A DNA stretch of 64,000 nt, taken from contig JANQSJ010000013.1 in the NCBI GenBank assembly GCA_028284065.1, positions 1 through 64,000 of the forward strand. Direction: 5' to 3'. A model generated the notes under the pieces. It did not search any database. It saw only the letters and a program-made list of their open reading frames with translations, and was not told where the DNA came from. Of this stretch, positions 35,291-43,776 are shown piece by piece. The DNA is from Parvularculaceae bacterium (GTDB lineage: Bacteria > Pseudomonadota > Alphaproteobacteria > Caulobacterales > Parvularculaceae). The first letter of the stretch is position 1. Each line of letters starts with the position of its first letter. Made by a program: the position numbers and the translations under genes.

Positions 35291-36676
35291 ATGCTGAAAC
35301 CTGCGCGCCTGAGCTTCGGCGTCGTGATTGCGGCGATCGCATGGATCGCTGCGCGGTCGGCGGGCCTTGATCCCGACATCGCTGCGACGATCGGCGTCAC
35401 CGCGCTCACCGCCGCATGGTGGATCACCGAGGCGATGCCGATCCCGGCCGCGTCGCTGACACCGATGGCGCTCTTTCCGCTGGTCGGCGTTCTGGACCAG
35501 CGTCAGGCCGCCTCCGCGCTCGGCTCTTATGTCATCGTGCTGTTGATGGCGTCGTTCATGCTGTCGAAGAGCCTCGAACGCTCGGGCCTGCATGAACGTC
35601 TCGCCGTCGGCATGATCCGGCTGACAGGATCGTCTGGCCGTAGCCTCGTTTTCGGTTTCATGGCCGCGGCGGCCATCCTCTCCATGTGGATATCGAACAC
35701 CGCGACAACGCTGATGCTGTCGACCATGGCGCTGTCTATTATCGCTCGCGGCGGCGGCGCGGCGACCGCGGACTCCGACCGACTGGCGGCGCCATTGCTG
35801 ATGGGAATCGCCTTCGCCGCGTCGCTTGGCGGGACCGGCACGCTTATCGGCACGCCGCCGAACCTCATCTTCCTCGACGCCTATCAGAAGGCGACGGGCG
35901 AGGAGTTCTCCTTCCTTGAATGGATGCGGATCGGCGTCCCCGTCGTCGCCGTCGGCGCGCCCATCATGGCGCTGTGGCTGACCCGCGGCCTCGGCGGCGT
36001 CAAGGCGCCGGCCCTCCCGACGCCAGGACCTTGGCGTACGGACGAAAGGCGCGTCATGATCGTCTTCGGCATTGCGATCCTCGCCTGGGTCACCCGCGCC
36101 GAACCGTTTGGAGGCTGGTCGGCGCTCTTCGGCGCGCCGCTCGCGGGCGATTCCACCGTCGCCGTCGCCGCAGTCCTCGTCATGTTTCTCGTTCCTGACG
36201 GACGGGGGGGCGCGCTCCTCGACTGGAAGACGGCGAGCGACATCCCCTGGGGCATGCTGCTGCTCTTCGCCGGCGGCATCTGCATCGCGACGGCGTTCCG
36301 GGAAAGCGGCCTGTCGATGTTGATTGGCGAAGGCCTCAGCGGGCTGATCGGCGGGCCGCCCTTCCTGACGATCCTAGGCCTTTGCCTCGCCATCACCTTT
36401 CTGACCGAGATCACGTCCAACACCGCGACCGCAAACCTCTTAATGCCGGTTCTCGCCGCCGTCGCCACCGCGGAAGGACTGCCGCCCGCCCTCATCATGG
36501 CCCCGGCGGCCATCGCCTGTTCGTGCGCATTCATGCTGCCGGTGGCGACGGCGCCAAACGCCATCATTTACGCGACGGGCCGTGTGCCGATCGCCCGCAT
36601 GGCGCGCGAAGGCGTCGCGCTCAATCTTATCGTCGCCGTCGTCACCGCGGCGATCACATCGCAATTGCTCGGCTGA
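35291..36676 (+). CDS. DASS-family (SLC13) anion transporter
   Basis: A 461-residue membrane protein with about 11-12 helices. It has the two helix-hairpin SNT motifs typical of divalent anion:Na+ symporters (SNTATTLMLSTMAL in the first half, ITSNTATANLLMP in the second), plus GTGTLIGTPPNLI after the first. The family carries dicarboxylates, citrate or sulfate; which one cannot be told here. The start ATG has AGGAC about 13 bases upstream. It is divergent from pyrD with 126 bp between the starts. Confidence 0.88.
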   Translation: MLKPARLSFGVVIAAIAWIAARSAGLDPDIAATIGVTALTAAWWITEAMPIPAASLTPMALFPLVGVLDQRQAASALGSYVIVLLMASFMLSKSLERSGLHERLAVGMIRLTGSSGRSLVFGFMAAAAILSMWISNTATTLMLSTMALSIIARGGGAATADSDRLAAPLLMGIAFAASLGGTGTLIGTPPNLIFLDAYQKATGEEFSFLEWMRIGVPVVAVGAPIMALWLTRGLGGVKAPALPTPGPWRTDERRVMIVFGIAILAWVTRAEPFGGWSALFGAPLAGDSTVAVAAVLVMFLVPDGRGGALLDWKTASDIPWGMLLLFAGGICIATAFRESGLSMLIGEGLSGLIGGPPFLTILGLCLAITFLTEITSNTATANLLMPVLAAVATAEGLPPALIMAPAAIACSCAFMLPVATAPNAIIYATGRVPIARMAREGVALNLIVAVVTAAITSQLLG

Positions 36677-36705
36677 GTTTGCGACGAAGCGTTTAAAAAC
36701 GCGAT

Positions 36706-36723
36706 GTCCCGGTTGGCCGGGAC
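36706..36723 (+). other. hairpin after the DASS transporter gene
   Basis: GTCCCGG and CCGGGAC form a perfect 7-bp stem around TTGG, 30 bp downstream of the stop codon. No T tract follows, so intrinsic termination is doubtful; it could protect the mRNA 3' end. Confidence 0.35.
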
Positions 36724-36953
36724 GACAGGCCGACTCGCCCTTTCCGCCTCGCCTCGCGATACTAATCTCGCCAGACGCGAGGAAGCGCATCAGCGCCCCA
36801 ACAGAAGCGTCCACGCGGCGCTCCGTCTTCGGATGAGTTCCAGAGACCATCCGGACGCGGCCGCCTTGGACGACGCCCTCGTGAACGGCGCATTAGAGGG
36901 CTTTGCAGGATCGAGGCTTTGTTTGAAGACCTCCTGCAACTGGAGACACCCTT

Positions 36954-37283
36954 ATGAACCGCTTTTTATCCTCCGCCCTCGTCTCAGCTGTCGCCTTTGG
37001 CGCCGTCGCGGCGCTGCCCGCGTCGGCCGGCGCCGCAACCGAACCCGCAAACGCCGACGACAGCACGTTCAAATACATGGCGTATGAGGTCGAAACGGCG
37101 AGAGGCGCAAACGCCGTCTACAGCCGCATGCAGCGCAGCGCCGTTGCAGCCTGCCGCTCGGGCCGCGTCGGCGTCGCCAAGCGACTTAGCGAACGGGCTT
37201 GCGAGTCGAAACTTCTGTCCGACTGGGTCGAAAACTCGCGGGACGCGCGCCTAAGGGCGCTGCACCGCGACGATGCGTCTTAG
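36954..37283 (+). CDS. UrcA family protein
   Basis: A 109-residue exported protein with a cleavable signal peptide (FLSSALVSAVAFGAVAALPA). The mature part matches the UrcA family (TIGR04433): RGANAVYSRMQRSAVAACRS, then RACESKLLSDWVENSRDARL, with the two conserved cysteines that should form a disulfide in the periplasm. The family's role is not known; it is widespread in Caulobacterales and sphingomonads and often appears as lone genes, as here. Confidence 0.82.
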   Translation: MNRFLSSALVSAVAFGAVAALPASAGAATEPANADDSTFKYMAYEVETARGANAVYSRMQRSAVAACRSGRVGVAKRLSERACESKLLSDWVENSRDARLRALHRDDAS

Positions 37284-37314
37284 AGACTCAGCGGTTTAGC
37301 GCCTGGCGACCTAT

Positions 37315-37351
37315 AAAAAACGGCCGCGCTCTGAGCATTCAGGGCGCGGCC
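37315..37351 (-). terminator. intrinsic terminator of the SulP gene
   Basis: GGCCGCGC (37322-37329) pairs with GCGCGGCC (37344-37351), and the stem continues inward through a T-G wobble and CTGA/TCAG around a GCAT loop. On the minus strand a TTTTTT run (37320-37315) follows, 28 bp after the SulP stop codon. Confidence 0.9.
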
Positions 37352-37378
37352 ATTCAGGTCAGGGTTGTCGCTGCGCCG

Positions 37379-39088
37379 TCATTCCGCAGGGATCGCCGCA
37401 TGCGCGGCGTCCGCGAGCTTGCCCCCCGGCATGCCATCGGCGACTTCGGCGAGAGCCGCCTTCAGCGCTTCGGCGCGGCTCGCGAGCCGTCCGTCAGCCG
37501 GCAGGCTTGCATCTGCGCCAAGGCCCGTCAGGACACGTTGGACGTCCGGGTTCACGCCGGCGAAGAAGACCCGCTTGTTCGCTTCCTTGGCGTCGACAAG
37601 TATCGTCTCCACAGCGCGGGCGGCGGAGAGATCAATCGTCGGCACATAGGTGAAGTCGAGCACGATCGCCTGGGCGCCCTTGCTGACGCGCTCGCGCACA
37701 TGGTGCCCAAGATCGGCGGCCGCCCCGAAGCTCAACGGCCCGCCGGCGAAATCGAACAGCAAGATCTTGCCATCGGCGCGATCAAGCAGGTCGCGCTCCT
37801 CCGGATCGTCAACGCGGGGGCGCGCTTCGCTCGCCGCTTTGATCTGGATGTCCGCAATCTGCTTCACATAGGCGAGCGCCGCGAGCACGACGCCGACGGC
37901 GACCGCGGTGATGAGATCGACGAAAACCGTCAGTCCCAGAACCAGCGCCATCAGCGCAAGATCCCAGCGAGGCCCGCGATGGGCGCGACTGATATAGCTC
38001 CAGTCGACAATGTCATAGCCGACCTTGACGAGAATGCCGGCGAGCACCGCATGCGGAATATTCGAGGCCAAGCCGGCGAGCGGCAACGCCGCAGCGATAA
38101 GCACAAGCGAGTGCGTCATGCCGGATAGGCGCGTCTCGCCGCCGGAACGAATGTTCACGACCGTGCGCATGGTGGCGCCGGCGCCCGGGATCGCCCCGAA
38201 AAGACCTGCGATGGAATTGCCAATGCCCTGTCCGATGAGCTCCTTGTTGGACTCATGGCGCGTGCCGGTCATTGAATCGGCGACAAGCGAGGTCAGCAGG
38301 CTATCGATGGCGCCAAGCAGCGCGAGGATGATCGCCGCCTCAATGATGACGCCGGCGGCGTCAGGCGTGACGGCGGGCACCGTAAACTGCGGCAGGCCGC
38401 TCGGAATTTCGCCGAGGGTCAGATGCGCGGGCAGGCCGATAAAGAGGCTCGCAACCGTGCCGATGATGAGCGCGGCAAGCGCGGCCGGCACATAGCGGCC
38501 GACGGACTTCGGCCACAAAAAGACGGTCGCAAGCGACAGGCCGCCGACGCAAAGCGCCGGCCAGACCGGCGTCATCACCGCCTCCGGAATCGCGGCGATC
38601 GCGGGAATGGTGCCCGGCCTATCCGGTTCGTGTCCGAACAATCGCGACACCTGCAGCGCGATGATGATAACGCCGATGCCGCTCATGAAGCCCGAAACGA
38701 CGGGATAAGGAACGAGTTTGATGTATTGGCCGAGACGCAATACGCCCATCAGCATCTGGAGAATGCCGGCGAGAATGACCGAGGCGAAGACAAGCGCGGG
38801 ATTGCCCGACAGCTCCGCATAGACCGCCGCGAAGACGACGATCATCGGCCCCGTGGGGCCCGACACCTGCGAGCCCGTGCCGCCGAACATAGCCGCGAAG
38901 AAGCCGACGAATATCGCGCCCCAGAGGCCGGCGATGGGCCCCGCCCCCGACGCCTCGCCGAAAGCGAGGGCCAGCGGCAGAGCGACGACGCCGGCGGTGA
39001 CGCCGCCTAATATGTCGCCGCGCAAGTTCGAGAAATCGAAATGCGGTCGGCCGCCGGTAGGAGCGTCGGCTGAAGTGACTGTCGCCAT
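37379..39088 (-). CDS. SulP-family anion permease with STAS domain
   Basis: A 569-residue transporter. The membrane part (about 20-420) has the SulP signatures GGVTAGVVALPLALAFGEAS, GGTGSQVSGPTGPMIV, PYPVVSGFMSGIGVIII and GNSIAGLFGAIPGAGATMRT. A cytoplasmic STAS domain follows (GKILLFDFAGGPLSFGAAAD, IVLDFTYVPTIDLSAARAVE). SulP proteins carry sulfate, bicarbonate or dicarboxylates. A carbonic anhydrase remnant lies directly upstream on the same strand, and carbonic anhydrases commonly pair with bicarbonate-type SulP proteins, so bicarbonate is a serious candidate alongside sulfate. It has its own terminator. Confidence 0.9.
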   Translation of the reverse strand: MATVTSADAPTGGRPHFDFSNLRGDILGGVTAGVVALPLALAFGEASGAGPIAGLWGAIFVGFFAAMFGGTGSQVSGPTGPMIVVFAAVYAELSGNPALVFASVILAGILQMLMGVLRLGQYIKLVPYPVVSGFMSGIGVIIIALQVSRLFGHEPDRPGTIPAIAAIPEAVMTPVWPALCVGGLSLATVFLWPKSVGRYVPAALAALIIGTVASLFIGLPAHLTLGEIPSGLPQFTVPAVTPDAAGVIIEAAIILALLGAIDSLLTSLVADSMTGTRHESNKELIGQGIGNSIAGLFGAIPGAGATMRTVVNIRSGGETRLSGMTHSLVLIAAALPLAGLASNIPHAVLAGILVKVGYDIVDWSYISRAHRGPRWDLALMALVLGLTVFVDLITAVAVGVVLAALAYVKQIADIQIKAASEARPRVDDPEERDLLDRADGKILLFDFAGGPLSFGAAADLGHHVRERVSKGAQAIVLDFTYVPTIDLSAARAVETILVDAKEANKRVFFAGVNPDVQRVLTGLGADASLPADGRLASRAEALKAALAEVADGMPGGKLADAAHAAIPAE

Positions 39089-39133
39089 GGCGATCCTCCT
39101 TGAGTGTATCGGAACGACCTGTTGCGCCAGATT

Positions 39134-39457
39134 TCAGACGGCGCGATCGTCGGCGGTTCGGCGCGCCATTTGATCGGCGCGCCGATCTTTATTCATCGGA
39201 CGGAATGCACGGGGCCCCATCGACATACGCGTCCATCGCGCCGCGGGCGGCGTCGCGATGTTACCGGCGTTACGGCTGTTGAAGAGCTCGCCTGGATCGG
39301 CCTTGTCGATCATCGCGGTCTCACTCCGCGGGTCCGAACAACTGAAAAAACGCGTCTCGGGTGATTGGGCCTGATCAGGCCGCTCAGAGAGTTCTCCCTT
39401 GCGCGGACCTACGTCGTTAGGGAGCATCACGACGCCTGCGGCGAGAAGGGGCATCAA
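39134..39457 (-). pseudogene. truncated beta-carbonic anhydrase remnant
   Basis: The minus-strand frame contains about 60 residues that read like the N-terminal quarter of a beta-carbonic anhydrase: LPNDVGPRKGELSERPDQAQ, SPETRFFSCSDPRSETAMID and ADPGELFNSRNAGNIATPP. The family pattern is ...ELFERL..GQ.PE.LFITCSDSR...ITQ..PGELF..RNAGN..P. The first zinc cysteine and the Asp-Arg pair (CSDPR) are kept. After about 39245 the similarity stops; the HxxC zinc ligands and the rest of a roughly 200-residue enzyme are absent, and only 45 bp remain before the SulP start. It is therefore a 3'-deleted relic, or less likely a very short novel protein. Confidence 0.72.
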
Positions 39458-39600
39458 TACGATCCTTATCTTCCGTATCTTAATCGTCCTGCCCCCTGGC
39501 GGTCGCGCCGCCGCCTTCTCGCCCCTTGGTTTTTAATCTCCCGACGACGCGTCACGCGCCTGCCATGCGCCGATCGAAAATCTCGATCCAACCATAAGCG

Positions 39601-39691
39601 TTGCCGATCAAACAATTTCCGATCACGCCCAGCAATGATTTGGATCAGAGTATTTGTTTTTCCGATTAATAGTCATGCAATTTCCGATTAA
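39601..39691 (+). repeat. cluster of four TTnCCGATYA elements
   Basis: Four similar direct elements occur in 91 bp: TTGCCGATCA (39601), TTTCCGATCA (39616), TTTCCGATTA (39659) and TTTCCGATTA (39681). Two carry the longer form CAATTTCCGAT. The segment is AT-rich and lies 114-204 bp upstream of the secreted-protein gene at 39805. A multi-site operator is plausible; no regulator is known for it. Confidence 0.5.
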
Positions 39692-39804
39692 ACGCTCGTC
39701 GCAAGGCTGGACATAGGCGATCGGCGCGGCCTAGCCTCCGCGCCTTCGGCGCACAGCCTGCGGCTTGTCGCAGCAGCGCCTTTTAGCATTTGGGGAGAGT
39801 TGCG

Positions 39805-40686
39805 ATGTCCAGAAGGCGCGCGTCCGGAACAGAGAGATTACTGGTTTCAGTCATCGGCGCGGGGTTGGCGGCCGCAGCCATGAGCGCGCCGGCGAGCGCG
39901 GAAACGAAGTGGCGGGTCGAGACGACAATGGCCGACGGCTCGGTCGAAACCGCTGAAATCTGGGCCAACGCCGATAACATTCGCATGTCGATGGCGGATG
40001 GCGGCGAAGAAGGAGAGGTCATGCTGCTCGGCGCGAGCGACGAGCTCATTGTCATCGACCACGCTGAGAAATCCTATTTCGTCATCAAGATCGCGGACAT
40101 GGCCGCGACCGCCGCCGCAGTCCGCGAGCAGATCGAAGCCGCGGATATCGATATGGGCGCGGTGCAGGCGCAGATGAAAGCCGCCATGGCGGACGCGATG
40201 GCGAACTTGTCGCCTGAGGACCGCGCCGCAGCCGCGGCGGCCATCGGCAATTTGCCGGCGATGGCGGGAAGCGGCGCACAAGGGCTCGCCGCAGTCCCGG
40301 TCTATGACGTGAAGCGGACCGACGGCGCCGTGAATGTTATGGGCGCGTCGGCCGCGACCTACGCCATCACGGAGGACGGCGCGCCGGGCGGCGAGATCTG
40401 GGCGGTCAAGACATCGGAAGTCGAGGGCGGCGCCGTTATGCGCGACCGAATGAGCTATTTGTTCAGCCAGATGGAGCGGGCGATGGCGGGGTTTTCACCC
40501 AAGGGCGCCTCGCGGCCATTTCAGATGCTCGACAAGATCGATGGCCGAGTGCCGGTCGGCGGCGTTGAGCCCGACGGTCCGGGCGGCGAAATGACGACGC
40601 GGCTCGTCGCCGCCGCCGACATCGCTGCCCCCGACGGTCTGTGGGCGCCGCCGAAGGGATATCGAAAAGAGGAGTCGCCGTTTTAG
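39805..40686 (+). CDS. exported protein of unknown function (DUF4412-like)
   Basis: A 293-residue protein read from ATG 39805, preceded by GGGGAGAG; TTG 39790 is in frame but weaker. The signal peptide ends at PASAETKW. The first domain, WRVETTMADGSVETAEIWAN and ELIVIDHAEKSYFVIKIADM, recalls DUF4412-type periplasmic proteins, which read as beta-strand scaffolds. A middle segment (about 100-155) is very Ala/Met-rich and helical, ending NLPAM. It may bind a lipid or metal, but nothing identifies the ligand. It is convergent with the TerB gene, 15 bp apart, and preceded by the repeat cluster. Confidence 0.7.
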   Translation: MSRRRASGTERLLVSVIGAGLAAAAMSAPASAETKWRVETTMADGSVETAEIWANADNIRMSMADGGEEGEVMLLGASDELIVIDHAEKSYFVIKIADMAATAAAVREQIEAADIDMGAVQAQMKAAMADAMANLSPEDRAAAAAAIGNLPAMAGSGAQGLAAVPVYDVKRTDGAVNVMGASAATYAITEDGAPGGEIWAVKTSEVEGGAVMRDRMSYLFSQMERAMAGFSPKGASRPFQMLDKIDGRVPVGGVEPDGPGGEMTTRLVAAADIAAPDGLWAPPKGYRKEESPF

Positions 40687-40701
40687 CGGCGTCCGTTCCA
40701 A

Positions 40702-41142
40702 CTAGGATGCGACTTCGTCGACGGTCAGATGCCGGGCGCGCGCAGCGTGTTCGATGGCGTCGGCGCCGGCGTCCGGCACCTTGAGCGCGTCGCGGATGAG
40801 CTCAAGCACGCGGATCTCAGTGATTTCCAGACGCTCGTCAGCGGTCACGACATCCACAACCGCAGCGTATGCCGTCTCCGACAGGTGCGCGGGCAACGCC
40901 GCAGCGCAGGACTCCAGCACCCGGTGCAACCCGTCATCCATCGCCATCAGCTGGCCGCAGTTCTCAGCGGTTTCGACGAGTCCCTGTTCATCGGCGTCGG
41001 AAAACAGCGGGAACGAACGCACGACGCGGCCAATGGTGCGGAGCTCAGTGTCCGTGATGGAGCCGTCCGAGGCGGACGTCATGACCATCAGATAGATCAC
41101 CGCTTCCTGCGGCGTGAGCGGAACGACGCTTTCTGCGGACAT
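40702..41142 (-). CDS. TerB-family protein
   Basis: A 146-residue all-helical protein matching TerB (PF05099): AVIYLMVMTSASDGSITDTE, then LRTIGRVVRSFPLF and VVTADERLEITEIRVLELIR, with the two repeated acidic D-G-x(n)-E loops that bind divalent metal in this family. TerB proteins were named for tellurite resistance, but solitary ones are common and their role is unclear. No other ter genes are nearby, so a resistance function should not be assumed. Confidence 0.85.
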   Translation of the reverse strand: MSAESVVPLTPQEAVIYLMVMTSASDGSITDTELRTIGRVVRSFPLFSDADEQGLVETAENCGQLMAMDDGLHRVLESCAAALPAHLSETAYAAVVDVVTADERLEITEIRVLELIRDALKVPDAGADAIEHAARARHLTVDEVAS

Positions 41143-41366
41143 GTCGGCCTTGCCTCCTCACAAGATGGTCGCGCGATGCCTGTATCCGCGGCGCGCCATC
41201 GGGTTTCTCATCGCTTTGACTAAAGCACGCCGCAGCGAAACGGAACCGCCCGCTTCGACGCAAACGCCGCCGTGTCAAAATTTGACAAACGCGGCCGCCT
41301 TGTGTCCACGACCATTTTGCGCCGCCGCGCGACGTGCGCGGGCGGCTTAAAGGAGACGAGACGAGC

Positions 41367-42959
41367 ATGTCCGCGCGCGCATTCACCCGTGAAGATATCG
41401 AATCGGCCAAGGCATGGCCGTTCGCCGAGGCGCGCGCGCTCATCAAACGGCTCGGAAAAATAGAGAGCGGCGGCGGCGATGATCGGCCCATCGTCTTTCA
41501 GACCGGATACGGACCTTCGGGTCCGCCGCATATCGGGACCTTTGGCGAAGTCGCGCGCACGACCATGGTCCGCCGCGCATTCGAAGCGCTGACGGGCCGC
41601 TCGACGCGCCTCATCTGTTTCTCCGACGACATGGACGGCATGCGCAAAGTGCCGCCGCACCTGCCCAACCAGGAGCTTCTGTCGCAGCACCTGCAAGAGC
41701 CGCTGACCGCCGTGCCGAACCCATTCGATACGGAGCATGAGAGCTTCGCGCACCACAACAACGCCTCCTTGCGCGCGTTTCTGGATCGGTTCGGCTTCGA
41801 CTATGAGTTCGTGTCCGCGACCGAGCAGTATCGCTCCGGCGCATTTGACGACACCATGCTGCGGGTTCTGAAGAACTATGACGCGGTGATGGAGATCATC
41901 CTGCCGACCCTCGGCGAGGAGCGGCGGGCGACCTATTCGCCGATCCTGCCGCTGTCGCCCCAAACCGGCCGCGTGCTTTACGTGCCGCTTCTTGAGTATG
42001 ACGCGGCCACAGGCGCGATCGTCTTCGAGGACGAGGACGGGGCGCGGACGGAAGGCTCGGTTCTCGGCGGGTCGGCGAAGCTGCAATGGAAGGCCGACTG
42101 GGCCGGGCGCTGGGTGGCGCTCGGCGTCGATTATGAAATGTCCGGCGAGGACCTCACCGAATCCGTGCGGCTCTCCTCCCGGATCGCGCGCGCCCTTGGC
42201 GCGGAGCCGCCTGCGGGCTTCAACTACCAGCTCTTCCTCGACGAGGAGGGCAAGAAGATATCCAAGACCAAGGGCAACGGCATCTCCATTGACGAATGGC
42301 TGACTTACGCGTCGCCGGAGAGCTTGGCGCTGTTCATGTTTCAGAACCCGAAGGCGGCGAAGAAGCTCTATTTCGACATCATTCCGAAGACGGCCGATGA
42401 CTATTGGGCGCATGTTCAAAAGTATGCGGAGCAGGACGGCGCGAGGGCGATCGACAATCCGGCCTGGCACATCCACGAAGGCGCGCCGCCCGAGACGGCG
42501 CCGCCGGTGAGCTACGCCATGCTCCTGACGCTCGTCAGCGCCGTCGGCGACGCCGACGCGGACCTTATCAAGGGCTTTATCAGCAAGTATCGACCGGATG
42601 CGGACGATACCGCCCTCGCCGCGACGGACGAGATGATCGCCCACGCCCGCGCCTATTTCGAACGCTTCGTGGCGCCGAAGAAATCCTACCGCGCGCCGAC
42701 GGAACAGGAACGCGCGGCGTTGTCGGAACTAAGCGCCGCCTTGCGGGCGCTCGGCGACGACGCCGGCGAAGACGACTATCAGACTGCGACGTTCTCCGCC
42801 GGCAAGGCGCAGGAGTTCGGCAATATCCGCGACTGGTTCAAAGGCCTGTACGAGGTGGTGTTCGGACAATCCGAAGGCCCACGGATGGGGCCATTCGCAA
42901 AGATCTACGGCGCCAAAGCCACCGCCGACCTAATCGACGCGGCGCTGGCGCGGGATTAG
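41367..42959 (+). CDS. lysK: lysyl-tRNA synthetase, class I
   Basis: A 530-residue class I enzyme read from ATG 41367 (MSARAFTREDIESAKAWPFA) with AGGAG upstream. GYGPSGPPHIGTFGEVART is the HIGH-like motif and KKISKTKGNGISIDEWL the KMSKS-like motif; CFSDDMDGMRKVP and the helical C-terminal domain also fit. Class I lysyl-tRNA synthetases are the normal type in archaea and alphaproteobacteria, unlike the class II enzyme of most bacteria. It charges tRNA-Lys. Its TAG overlaps the stop codon of the convergent CPBP gene. Confidence 0.95.
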   Translation: MSARAFTREDIESAKAWPFAEARALIKRLGKIESGGGDDRPIVFQTGYGPSGPPHIGTFGEVARTTMVRRAFEALTGRSTRLICFSDDMDGMRKVPPHLPNQELLSQHLQEPLTAVPNPFDTEHESFAHHNNASLRAFLDRFGFDYEFVSATEQYRSGAFDDTMLRVLKNYDAVMEIILPTLGEERRATYSPILPLSPQTGRVLYVPLLEYDAATGAIVFEDEDGARTEGSVLGGSAKLQWKADWAGRWVALGVDYEMSGEDLTESVRLSSRIARALGAEPPAGFNYQLFLDEEGKKISKTKGNGISIDEWLTYASPESLALFMFQNPKAAKKLYFDIIPKTADDYWAHVQKYAEQDGARAIDNPAWHIHEGAPPETAPPVSYAMLLTLVSAVGDADADLIKGFISKYRPDADDTALAATDEMIAHARAYFERFVAPKKSYRAPTEQERAALSELSAALRALGDDAGEDDYQTATFSAGKAQEFGNIRDWFKGLYEVVFGQSEGPRMGPFAKIYGAKATADLIDAALARD

Positions 42960-43753
42960 CCTGTCGGTTTCGCGCGTCGACCCCGCATCGCGACGGCCGC
43001 AACTGCGCACAGCACGAACAGAACGCCGAACAGGCGCGGGTCATAGTGGGAGCCGCGCACCGGATAGGCCTGCCAGGCGACATTCTGCGACATGTGGAAG
43101 AGCGACAGGAGAAAAACGCTCCCGCCGGCGGCGTTGTAGAGCCGCACCATAAAAATGCGGATGGCCAGCGTCCCGATCGCCCACCAGACGATCCACTCCA
43201 GCGAACGCCCGACCTGCGCTAGGGCGGGAATGTGGAAGACAACCCATACGACCCCTATGACCAGCCCCGCCCGCAATTCGCCAATCCGCGCCTGCAAGGG
43301 ATCAAGCGCGTACCCGACCCAGCCGATTTCTTCGAGGCTCGCGGCGATGAAGAAAAGCGCGGCCAGCGCCGCCAGCTCGCCGGGCCGGATCTGCGGCGGC
43401 GGAACGTCCGCGCCAAAGCCAATCGCCAGGAAATAGGCGAGCATGCCCACAATCGGCATCAGGAGGATCGCCGGCGCATACCAGAGCAAGGACCGGACCC
43501 GCGGCGCGTCGATTGCGCGGGCGGCGAGCTGCGCCGCGCCGGCGGGGCCCGCTTCGCGCAGGCGCAAGCCGAAGGCTGCTATTGCCGGCGCGAAGATCAT
43601 CAGCGCCGAGAGCGGCAGTCCCGGCATGATGTCGACGTCGACCACATCGCCGAGCAGCCAGAACGGCGCGGCGACGACCAACGTCAGCGTGAGAAAGGCG
43701 ATCGGCGATGCCGGCCCGCTTAGGTCCGATGCCGTATTGCGCCCAACGCTCAT
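42956..43753 (-). CDS. CPBP-family intramembrane protease
   Basis: A 265-residue membrane protein with about eight helices. The CPBP/Abi (PF02517) motifs are present: SLEEIGWVGYALDPLQ (the EExxW/R type motif 1), VIGVVWVVFHIPAL (motif 2, FxxxH-type) and LSLFHMSQNVAW (motif 3). The family comprises intramembrane metallo-/glutamate proteases related to Rce1; bacterial members act in bacteriocin immunity, envelope or signalling. Its role here is unknown. Its stop overlaps that of lysK by 4 bp. Confidence 0.85.
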   Translation of the reverse strand: MSVGRNTASDLSGPASPIAFLTLTLVVAAPFWLLGDVVDVDIMPGLPLSALMIFAPAIAAFGLRLREAGPAGAAQLAARAIDAPRVRSLLWYAPAILLMPIVGMLAYFLAIGFGADVPPPQIRPGELAALAALFFIAASLEEIGWVGYALDPLQARIGELRAGLVIGVVWVVFHIPALAQVGRSLEWIVWWAIGTLAIRIFMVRLYNAAGGSVFLLSLFHMSQNVAWQAYPVRGSHYDPRLFGVLFVLCAVAAVAMRGRRAKPTG

Positions 43754-43776
43754 GCGGGTTTCGCGCAGCCTACCAT

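Noticed and set aside
40702-41142. Tellurite resistance locus
   Set aside because: Only a single TerB-like gene is present; no terC, terD or terZ neighbours.
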